Shown in pieces: positions 37,905 to 46,648 of a stretch of 64,000 nt of DNA. The translations under genes were made by a program, and so were the position numbers. The notes below the pieces were generated by a model that saw nothing but the letters and a program-made list of their open reading frames with translations, was not told the origin of the DNA and searched no databases. The DNA is from AP-15 sp963845735 (GTDB lineage Bacteria; Pseudomonadota; Alphaproteobacteria; ATCC43930; CGMCC-115725): positions 62,001 to 126,000 of the forward strand of contig CAWJTR010000002.1 in assembly GCA_963845735.1 (NCBI GenBank). The letters run 5' to 3'. Position 1 is the stretch's first letter; each line of letters opens with the position of its first letter.

Positions 37905-39545
37905 ATGCCAGAGTCAATCCGTCCGGCACCAACCGGAGCCGACCTGCTGCACAGCCCCCACCTCAATCGGGGCAGCGCTTTCCCGCCGGCGGATCGCCGC
38001 GCGTTGCACATCGAGGGGCTGCTGCCGCCGGTGGCCGATACGCTCCAGACCCAAATCGCCCGCGTCCACACTCAACTTGCACTGCTCGACAACGACCTGC
38101 AGAAATACATCTTTCTGACAGATCTGCAGTCCCGTAATGAGGTCCTGTTCTTTGCTGTCCTAATGTCGGATCCGGCGAGTTTCATGCCGCTGGTCTATAC
38201 CCCGACGGTCGGCGAGGCCTGTCAGAAGTTCGACCATATCTTCCGCGCCGCGCGGGGCATCTATCTGCCGATATCAGCGAAGGGGCGGCTGCGCGAATTG
38301 CTCGCCAACTGGCCGCTGCCAGACGTGCGCTTCATCGTCGCGACCGACGGCGAGCGTATCCTCGGTCTGGGTGACCTCGGCGTCGGCGGCATGGGCATCC
38401 CGGTGGGCAAGCTGGCGCTTTACACCGCCTGCGCCGGTGTGCCGCCGCAGCTGACCCTGCCGGTCATGCTCGACGTCGGCACCAACAACCAGGCTCTACT
38501 CGAAGACCCGCTCTATCTCGGCCTGCGCCAGAACCGCGTGCGCGGCGCGGAGTACGAGGCGTTCATCGACGAGTTCGTCCAGGCGGTGCAGGAGCTGTTT
38601 CCGAAGAGCTGCCTGCAATGGGAGGATTTCGCCAACATCAACGCGGTGCCGATCCTGGCGAGGTACCGGGACAAGATCTGCACCTACAACGACGACATTC
38701 AGGGCACCGCCGCGGTGGCGCTGGCCGGGGTCCTCGCGGCGCTGCGGATCACCGGACAAAAACTCACCGAGCAGCGGTTCCTGTTCCTCGGCGGCGGCTC
38801 GGCCGCCACCGGCATCGCCGAACTGATCAGCGAGGCCATGGCGCTGGAGGGCCTGCCGATCGACCGGGCGCGCACCTGCAATTGGCTGTTCGACATCAAC
38901 GGCCTGATGGTCACCTCGCGCACGGACCTGGCCGATTTCCAGAAACCCTTTGCGCATGCGCACGCGCCGATCGCGACGTTTGTCGCCGCTATCGAGGCCA
39001 TCAAGCCCACCGGTATCATCGGGGTCAGCACGGTCCCGAAACTGTTCAACCAGCCGGTGATCGAGGCAATGGCCCGGATCAACGAGCGGCCGATCATCTT
39101 CCCTTACTCGAACCCGACCTCGCGTTCGGAATGCACGGCGGAGGAGGCGTATAAATGGTCGGCCGGCCGTGCGGTGTTTGCCAGCGGCAGCCCATTCCCG
39201 CCGGTGCAGATCGACGGCAAGACGCTCGTCCCCGGTCAGGGCAACAACGTCTACATCTTCCCGGCGATGGGCATGGCGGTGCTGGCGACGGAAGCCAAGC
39301 GGGTCACCGAGGAGATGTTCATCATTGCCGCCCGCGCCGTCGCGGAACAGGTCACCGAAGCCAATCTCGCCACTGGCCTGATTTATCCGCCGACCAGCAA
39401 CATCCTCGATGCATCGCTGCACACTGCCGCGCGAATCGCCGAATATATCTTTGATCATGAACTCGCCGGTATCGCGCGCCCGGACGACATCGATGCCCAT
39501 GTGCGCGCCCGGGCTTACAAGGCGGTCTATCCGGCTCGGGTCTGA
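37905..39545 (+). CDS. maeA: NAD-dependent malic enzyme
   Basis: Oxidative decarboxylation of malate to pyruvate. The 546-residue protein has the long SfcA/eukaryotic-type plan: NRGSAFPPADRRALHIEGLLPP, the Tyr-containing YTPTVGEACQKF, GDLGVGGMGIPVGKL, metal site in WEDFANINAVPIL and YNDDIQGTAAVALAG, then the NAD fold (FLFLGGGSAATGIAEL). ATG 37905 has GAGGATC close upstream; a GTG at 37896 is possible. NAD rather than NADP use follows from the family. Likely co-transcribed with fumC. Confidence 0.95.
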   Translation: MPESIRPAPTGADLLHSPHLNRGSAFPPADRRALHIEGLLPPVADTLQTQIARVHTQLALLDNDLQKYIFLTDLQSRNEVLFFAVLMSDPASFMPLVYTPTVGEACQKFDHIFRAARGIYLPISAKGRLRELLANWPLPDVRFIVATDGERILGLGDLGVGGMGIPVGKLALYTACAGVPPQLTLPVMLDVGTNNQALLEDPLYLGLRQNRVRGAEYEAFIDEFVQAVQELFPKSCLQWEDFANINAVPILARYRDKICTYNDDIQGTAAVALAGVLAALRITGQKLTEQRFLFLGGGSAATGIAELISEAMALEGLPIDRARTCNWLFDINGLMVTSRTDLADFQKPFAHAHAPIATFVAAIEAIKPTGIIGVSTVPKLFNQPVIEAMARINERPIIFPYSNPTSRSECTAEEAYKWSAGRAVFASGSPFPPVQIDGKTLVPGQGNNVYIFPAMGMAVLATEAKRVTEEMFIIAARAVAEQVTEANLATGLIYPPTSNILDASLHTAARIAEYIFDHELAGIARPDDIDAHVRARAYKAVYPARV

Positions 39546-39589
39546 CGGCAGCTGGCGGAGCCGGTTGATCGGCGACGACTGCGGGGACG

Positions 39590-40054
39590 CTAGGAGACGA
39601 GGCAGTCGGTCCGGTCGTCGTGCGCGGCGGGCTTGGGCGTGAGATCGGGGAACGGGATCCCTTCGTTGGGCCCGGCGCCGACCTTGGTCAGGCCGGCGGC
39701 GACCGGAGGCTGGTTCGGATCGGTGCCGGAGACGATCGTGCCGCCGGCGACCAGTTCCTTGCGCTCAGGCCAGACGAATTGGAAGTGCTCGATGCGCCGG
39801 CCGGCGCCGCTCCGGATGTAGATGGCCGTGCTGAGGCGAAAGACATGGTCGGCGATCTGCGGGCCGACGGCGCGGCCGGTTTGTCCCCACATCACATCGT
39901 CGCCGCGAAACCAAGCGTTTAATGCCGCGGTGTCGTCGTGCTTTCCATCGCCCCACAGGACGAACAGTTTGGCTCCACATTTCGAGGCGTCGGCAGCCCA
40001 TGCCGGCGACAACGCCGCCATCGCCGCGAGCAGGTAGGCTGCGAGACGCATCAT
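39590..40054 (-). CDS. Secreted protein of unknown function
   Basis: A 154-residue protein with a clear signal peptide (MMRLAAYLLAAMAALSPAWAA). The mature part begins SKCGAKLFVLWGDGKHDDTAALNAWF; GDGKHDDTAAL is the motif that opens pectate-lyase-3-type beta helices and phage tailspikes, but the protein is far too short for a beta helix and ends DRTDCLVS. Two Cys could form a disulfide. Function unknown. It converges with maeA, with 44 bases between stops. Confidence 0.65.
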   Translation of the reverse strand: MMRLAAYLLAAMAALSPAWAADASKCGAKLFVLWGDGKHDDTAALNAWFRGDDVMWGQTGRAVGPQIADHVFRLSTAIYIRSGAGRRIEHFQFVWPERKELVAGGTIVSGTDPNQPPVAAGLTKVGAGPNEGIPFPDLTPKPAAHDDRTDCLVS

Positions 40055-40433
40055 CTCGGGCTCAACCGCGCCGGCTCAGGCCGTTGCGAACTGCTCGGCG
40101 TCGCGGAATCGTCCGAACTCGACGGAAAGTCCTGGGCGACCCTACAATGCGCGCGCTTGGCGAGCGTGTAAATCGCGCCATCAATATAGATGTGTGCGAG
40201 ATGGCCGTTGAGGTGCGCGGGTTCCCCGCGAAATTGGGCATGATCGCTGCTCCCGGTTGCTACCTGGTGCAATCTGCGGGAGAGGATCTTGTCACAGGAC
40301 GGTGCCGGCGGCAATGATTGCGCAGATGCTCTGCAGTTACAAAAGTTGACACTAACTGACCCGCAACTTTACGTATTCGACTTACGTGAATTTCTGCCGG
40401 TTTCACCGTGAGGAATTTAGCGAGGACGGAATC
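40055..40433. other. Spacer with no supported gene
   Basis: About 380 bases between divergent genes. It must contain the promoter of the DUF4331 operon, and the stretch 40325-40400 is visibly AT-richer, but I see no convincing -35/-10 pair. Short open frames here look like noise. Confidence 0.5.
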
Positions 40434-42000
40434 ATGGCAGACCACAACGATCCGAACGCCGTCAATTCGATCTTTTCCGATATCGACGTTAGCGCAGCCG
40501 ACCTTTACGACATTTTCGGTTTCCCGAGCGCCGAGACGGCCGGCGGCGAGAAGGTTGTGATCGCCCTGACCTTTGCCGCCGTACCGCGGGCCGGTGTTTT
40601 CGACACGGACATGCTGTATCGGATCCGCATCGCGACCGATCGCCGATTGGTCCGGCCGACCGGCGAGGAGCCGAGCCTGGATGGCCTGTTGGCCTATCTG
40701 GAGGGGGTCAAGAACAACTATACGAGCGTATTGCGGCCGTCGGAGGTGCGCGTCACCGTCGATGCAAGCAATCGGGCGAACATTCGCTTTATCAATTTCC
40801 CCGGTGGCGATTTCGCCGCCGTGGTCGACGCCAATCACAGCCTCGGCCTGCGATCGCCCGGCGGACACTCGATCAAAGCCTATATCGGCGGCCGGGACGA
40901 TGCGTTTTTCAATGATCTGACCGGCTTTTTCCGCTCGATCAATTATGCACCCCAATTCTATCACGTACCGCATACAATGCCGGATGTGCGCGAGCTTAAA
41001 ATTCCGAAGACTTTCCTTGAGCTAGAAGGTAATCAGCTGTTCAATTACAATCCAGAGCTGCCGCAATGGGGACACGGCCTGAAAAAGGATTTGCCGGCTG
41101 GTCCCCTGACCTGGAGCGGCGACCGCTTCCGCAAGGACGAAAACGGCAATTTTCGCTTCGTCTATTCGGGCATCGACGCGAGAGCCGGACATGAACTGCA
41201 ATGCCATAATCCTGGAGTTGCCGCTCGCTTTCCTGACCGATCGACCCGCGGAACACCGGATCGTCAACGCCTGGGGAGAAAGCTGGGTGATGAAGGCGGC
41301 GCACAAGGTCGAATCGATCCCCGACGATCCATTTTGGATCGAGCATCCGCATGTGCTGCTGGACGCGTTCACCCTCGACGAGGAGTTGAAGCGATACAAG
41401 CTGGTCGATACCGACGGCCAGGCCTTTGCCGATGCTGCCCTTAGCGAGCGCGAAGATAACCGGCAGTTGGGCGCGAACAATTTCTGGCTGGCGCCGCATT
41501 TCATCAAGCGGCTGGGTCATCTCGGCTGGGGCTTCGGACCGTCGATTTCGGCGCTCGGGCTCGCCTGCGCGTTCGACCACGACAATTCTCCGGTCTCGGT
41601 CTATCGGACCTATGCCCTGGTCGCCGAGGCCTTTCCACGCGTCAAAAAGGTCCTGTTTCAGGAACTCAACATGCCGGATGATTCGTGGAATCCAAAAGGT
41701 TTGCCGATATCGCTGCGGCGCCCGGTCGATATCTTCATCCCCAACGTCAATTCGATCGACATGGATACGACCGGCACCTGGCCGTTCGGCCGTCGTCTGG
41801 AAGACCAGGTGGCGACCCGCTTCCTGTCTACCTTTCTCGATATGAGCGCCACGCTTAATGGCAAGAAGTATCACGTCGAGCTACTGAACGATCCGGCGCT
41901 GTGGGCTGCCGCGCCGATCGAACCGAAGACACCACCCAATCCACTGAAGAACGATAAGGAATTTTTGCCCGACTTCCCATATCTGGCGGAACCTTGGTGA
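40434..42000 (+). CDS. DUF4331 family protein, one frameshift
   Basis: Begins MADHNDPNAVNSIFSDIDVS and AADLYDIFGFPS, then TFAAVPRAGVFDTDMLYRIRI, matching DUF4331 proteins, which have a beta-rich fold, uncharacterised biochemically. Near 41182 the frame changes and NAIILELPLAFLTDRPAEHRIVNAWGE, KRLGHLGWGFGPSIS and PRVKKVLFQELNMP continue it. About 520 residues corrected. There is no signal peptide visible from this start. It is the first gene of a three-gene run: the TPR gene starts seven bases after its stop. Confidence 0.75.
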
Positions 42001-42007
42001 GCCGTCC

Positions 42008-43189
42008 ATGGTGCCGTTGGCCGGCTACCAGGCCGAGATCCGGCAGATAGAGCAGGATATTGCTGCGGTGGGTGGCGCCACGGCGCTCGACCCGCCGACC
42101 GATACGGAGCGGGTAACGCAATATGTTTATCGCCTCTATCAGAGAGCCTCGATCGCCAGCGATCTGACCGCACTCGGCGCGGTTGAGGGCGCAATCGATC
42201 GGGCAATTCCGCTGCTGACCCACCCGGACGACCTTTACCTGCTGAGAGCGAACGTCGCATTCAAGCTGCACCGATTGGCCGATGTGCAAGCGACTCTGCT
42301 CGTCGCCCCATCGATTCGCGACAGCGAGGAAGGCCGGTTGATCAGCGCCGATCTCGATTTCCAGAACGGTCAGTATCAGAAGGCGAGACGAGGCTATTGC
42401 GACGCGCTCGAAATCAGCCGGTCCTGGGGCGCTCTCGCCCGGTTGGCATATTTCAGCGGCAAAATGGGCGATCCAGCGGGCGCCGACCGGCTCTATCAGG
42501 AGGCGGAGGACGAGCTGACCGCCAAGCAATTGCGCTCCTTTGCCTGGCTCGAAGTGCAGCGCGGTTTTCTCGACTTTGCGCATGGCCGGTACGACGCAGC
42601 GCAAGTGCACTACGAGCGCGCCGATCGGGCTTATCCCGGATACTGGCTGGTCGACGAGCATATTGCCGAGTTGCTCGCGGCCGAGGGCCGATACGCGGAA
42701 GCGATAGCGATCCTCGAACGGTTGGCGTCCGCCGTCCGCCGGCCCGAGCTGGAGCAGGCAATCGGGGAACTCTACCAGCTGACCGGCCAGGACGAGCGTG
42801 CCGGCCAGCGATTGCAGCAGGCCCTTGCCGCCTATCTCGAATCCGCACGACGTGGCGAGGTGCATTACTGGCACCACCTCGCCGATTACTACGCCGAAGT
42901 GGCTGAGGACGGGACGCAGGCGGTCGCCTGGGCGCGAAAGGACCTGCGCCTGCGCGAAAATTTTTCGACCCAGGCGGCGCTGGCCTGGGCTTATTACCGC
43001 GACGGCCAATATGGTGAGGCGCGCGACTGGATCGATCGAGCACTGTCTTCCGGGGCGGCAACCGCACATCTCTTTCGGCAAGCCGGAAGGATCTACATGG
43101 CGGCGGGTCGAGAAGCCGAAGCGCGGAGATTTCGGGATCGGGCAATGATGCTTAATCCGGCCGTCGACAAATTCCACTTGCATCATTGA
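42008..43189 (+). CDS. Tetratricopeptide-repeat protein
   Basis: 393 residues, almost all helical repeats. Recognisable TPR-like units include DDLYLLRANVAFKLHRLADVQ, ADLDFQNGQYQKARRGYCDAL, GFLDFAHGRYDAAQVHYERA and AALAWAYYRDGQYGEARDWIDRAL; about eight in all. No signal peptide or membrane segment, so probably cytoplasmic scaffold or adaptor. Tight spacing after the DUF4331 gene implies a shared transcript and perhaps a physical complex, which is inference. Confidence 0.85.
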   Translation: MVPLAGYQAEIRQIEQDIAAVGGATALDPPTDTERVTQYVYRLYQRASIASDLTALGAVEGAIDRAIPLLTHPDDLYLLRANVAFKLHRLADVQATLLVAPSIRDSEEGRLISADLDFQNGQYQKARRGYCDALEISRSWGALARLAYFSGKMGDPAGADRLYQEAEDELTAKQLRSFAWLEVQRGFLDFAHGRYDAAQVHYERADRAYPGYWLVDEHIAELLAAEGRYAEAIAILERLASAVRRPELEQAIGELYQLTGQDERAGQRLQQALAAYLESARRGEVHYWHHLADYYAEVAEDGTQAVAWARKDLRLRENFSTQAALAWAYYRDGQYGEARDWIDRALSSGAATAHLFRQAGRIYMAAGREAEARRFRDRAMMLNPAVDKFHLHH

Positions 43190-43247
43190 GCCGGTCTTTC
43201 GACAAGCCTGCGAACGGACCCAATTGGCGAGCCTTCCCGGCGAGACC

Positions 43248-44749
43248 ATGACAGACCTGACCGGCCAACCGGATAAAGCCATGCCAGAGCCACGCAACCC
43301 AATCGTTTTCGTGCATGGTTACTCGGATCGAGGCTCGTCCTGGGGGCCGTGGCGCGTCATCCTGCGCCAGCGCCTCGGCATCGACGACGCGTTGATGCGC
43401 ACCTGCACCTATGTGTCGCTGAATAACGAAATCACGATCAAGGACCTAGCCGAGGCGTTCGACCGTGCGCTCGACGCGCAGGGCGGTCTCGGCCCGGATC
43501 AGCCTTTCGATGCGGTGGTGCATTCGACCGGCATGCTGGTGGTGCGCGCCTGGCTCGCCGCCGACCCGTTGCGCGCCAAGCGGCTGAAACGGCTGATCGC
43601 GCTCGCGCCCGCGACATTCGGCTCGCCGCTGGCCAAACAGGGGCGCAGCTGGCTCGGCGCGGTATTCAAGGGCAACAAGCATCTCGGTCCCGATTTTCTC
43701 GAAGCCGGCGACCAGATCCTGCTCGAGCTCGAGCTGGCCAGCGAGTTCACCTGGCGCCTCGCCGAGGAGGATTTTTTCGCCGACCCGCCGCGCTACGATG
43801 CCGGCGCCGGCACACCCTATGTCTTCGTGTTTTGCGGTACCGGCACCTACGGGGGACTGCGCAAGATTGTCGACAAACCCGGCACCGACGGGACGGTGCG
43901 GCGCGTCGGGCTGCGGCATGAATGTGCGAGCGATCGCGCTTGACATGACGCGAAACCGGGATGGTGGCGCGCCGGCGCTCGCCCACCCTTGCGGCGGTTG
44001 CCAAGTTGACGCCAAGCGAGCGCATCGTCGTCAATAAATGGCTGAACGTGTCGATTCCGGTGCATCTGGTCGGCGATCCGCAAAAGGGGGAGGACGTCAA
44101 TCACGCGACGATTCTTAGCGACCCCATTCCCGAACTGGTCGACCTCGTCGTCGACGCTTTCCAGATGACGGACCCGACGAGCGCTCCTGATGGCAACCCC
44201 GCGACGGGCTACGACGCTTGGCTTGCCAAGGCCGACGCCAAAACCCGCTTCAAGCGCCTGCCGCAGCAATATCAGCAATTCATCGTCCACGCGGTCGATG
44301 AGCGCGGCGATCCGATCACCGACTACAACTTGCAGCTATATCTAAATCTGACAGATGGAACCGAGGCGCGCATCGAAGAGTTCGACGCAGATGTCGACGT
44401 CTACAGCGGCGATTCCAGCTTTCGCTGCTTTCACGTCGATGTCGAAAAGTTGTTGCCTCAGGACGGCCAGCCGGTGCCAGGGCTAACCATCAACATCGTC
44501 GCCTCGTCGGGTACGACTTATGTCGCCTATCTGGGCTATGGCTATGAGGAGCAGACCGAGCCTGGATCGTGGGACGCCTCGCTCAAATTCGACGGCGCCG
44601 CCCTCGCTGCGTTCGAGTTTTTCCGGCCATACACGACGACCATGATCCGTCTCTATATCGAGCGGCAAGTCATGCCCCTCGACCCGCAGCAACCCGCCAG
44701 CCTGCTGATTTGGGACCTCCCCGATCCCAGCGCGACACCGACGGTGTAG
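43248..44749 (+). CDS. Alpha/beta-hydrolase (lipase-like) with C-terminal beta domain, frameshifted
   Basis: NPIVFVHGYSDRGSSWGPW carries the oxyanion strand and DAVVHSTGMLVVRAW the nucleophile elbow; the elbow reads V-H-S-T-G rather than G-x-S-x-G. PATFGSPLAKQGRSW and YVFVFCGTGTYGGLR follow, as in PGAP1/GPI-type or lactonizing lipases. After frame changes near 43905 and 43960 come about 250 residues: the end of the hydrolase (GEDVNHATILSDPI may hold Asp/His) and a beta domain (DERGDPITDYNLQLYLNL). About 500 residues corrected. Third gene of the DUF4331 operon; its stop directly abuts the convergent GMC gene. Confidence 0.7.
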
Positions 44750-46626
44750 TCAGGAAGCGAGGATAACGTCGGCGGCCTTTTCGGCGACCATGTAGACGGC
44801 GCTGGCGATAAAGAAGCCGGGGATGCGCGGGAAAACCGAGGCGTCGACGACCCGCAATCCGGTGGCGCCGTGCACGCGGAAGTCGCTGCCGATCACGCCG
44901 CCGCTATCCCGCGGCCCGATCGCGCAAGTGCACGAGGCGTGGTGGCCCCAGGCCCGGGTGCGGACGAAATCCCGAAGTTCGTCATCGCTCTGGAGCGCGT
45001 CGCCAGGCTGCTCCTCGGCCGCGATCAGGCCGCGGTCTTTGATTTCTTTCGTCAGTTTGCGGACAAAGCGGATGCCGGCGACGACCGAATCGAGGTCCTC
45101 CCCGGTGGCGTCGCTGCCCTCCTCGAAATAGTGGAAGTCGATCAGCGGCGTGTCGCGCGGATCAGCCGAGCGCAGACGAACCTCGCCCGCGCGGTTTTGT
45201 GTATGCGCCTTGAGGATCGCCCAGGTCAGGTAGTTAGGCTTGGTCACTTCGAATGCCGAGTAGCCGGGAAAATATCCGCCAAATAGGCCGAGCAACGCAA
45301 AACAGAACAAATCAGGCAGCGGCCGCTCGGGCCGCGATTTGAGGATCGCCGCCAGCACCGCGCCGTTGCTGGCATAGACTCCGTCACTCCCGCTCGCCCA
45401 TTCACGATATTGCGGGTCGCCGCGGCTAAAGGTGGCGCCGTCCAGGATTTCCCAGCGCGCGAAATTCATCCGATTGACGACGCCGATCTCATAGCGGTCC
45501 TGTAAGTTCCTGCCGACTCCGGGAAGTTCGATCCGCAACGGAATGCCCAGCGGCTCCAGCACGTCGCGCGGTCCGATGCCGGACAGCATCAAAAGCTGGG
45601 GGGTGTTGAAGGCGCCGCCGCAGAGGATCACCTCGCGCGTGGCTTCGGCATGCATCGCCACGCCCGGCGCCGTGGCCGGTTGGCCGTGGGCGCGGTAGAG
45701 CCGTTCGCCCTTGAGATATTCGACCCCGGTGGCGCGGTTGTTGGCGTCGAGGACGATGCGAGTGACCAGCGCGTCGAGTTCCAGATGCAGCCTGTCCGGG
45801 AATTTTTGTGCGGTCTCCAGCACCCGCTCGCGCGCGCCCATGCGCCGGTGATCGCGCGTCGTCAGCGGCGTATAGCGCACACCGACCGCGTTCTCGGTGA
45901 CGAGCCGCCAGTCGTTCGGGTCGGCCTTGGACTCAGCGAGACCGATCAGCGAGCCGATAGGCTGGCCGATATCGTCAAACGCATCGGCAGCGGAATGCAG
46001 TAGCGTCTGAACCAGGTCGAAATCGCCAAGAGCGGCCTCAGGGACAGCCTTTTCGGAGTGGAGCCAGCCGTCCCAGCCGTGCCGCGACGGGTTCGGCCCT
46101 AGCTTGGCCAGCACGCGCTCAACCGGCCGGTGATGGCAGTTTTCGAGCCGCATGAAATAGCGCCGCATCGCTTGCGCGTTCCACGACGGGTCACCGGTCA
46201 GCTGGGCGATCCCGTCCCAGTCGGCATTGTGCGGGTAGACCAGGATCATTGCATTGTGCGCAGTGCAACCGCCCAGGGTCCCGGCCCGCGGATAAAGTAC
46301 GCCATTGACCGGCTGGCCGCGGTAATCGCGCACATATTTCGGGTCCTTCGCCTGCATCGCCTCGTCGGCATAGTGGCGGACAAAGAAATCCCAGCGCATT
46401 GCGTCGTTCTCGGAGGCGAAACCGTGGAACGACGGCACATCGTAATCGTCCGGCAGGCGGTCGATTCCCGGCTGATAATCGTTGGTGCCGGAGAGCAGGC
46501 GCGGGTCGCCGCCGGCTTCGAGCAGCAGCACCCTGCCGACCCGCCTCGGCCAAGCCGCGCCGCCAAGGTCCCGCCGCCGGCGCCCGAGCCGACAATGATG
46601 TAATCGAATGCGTCGCCGCTGTTCAT
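44750..46626 (-). CDS. GMC-family FAD-dependent oxidoreductase, frameshifted near the N-terminus
   Basis: From ATG 46626, FDYIIVGSGAGGGTLAARL is the FAD-binding dinucleotide motif; frame changes near 46510-46550 then lead to VLLLEAGGDPRLL and an open frame of over 560 residues. GMC signatures are present: YPRAGTLGGCTAHNAMILV, REVILCGGAFNTPQLLMLSGIGP and the catalytic region WGHHASCTCAIGP, with GLRVVDASVFPRIPG near the end. These enzymes oxidise alcohols, sugars or sterols; the substrate is unknown. It starts 22 bases after the cytochrome gene, which suggests the cytochrome accepts its electrons. Confidence 0.87.
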
Positions 46627-46648
46627 AGCGCCTGCCCTGGTCGGCCGT

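Noticed and set aside
40051..40314. An 87-residue minus-strand frame upstream of the secreted protein gene
   Set aside because: Composition looks random and the frame overlaps the start of the neighbouring gene.
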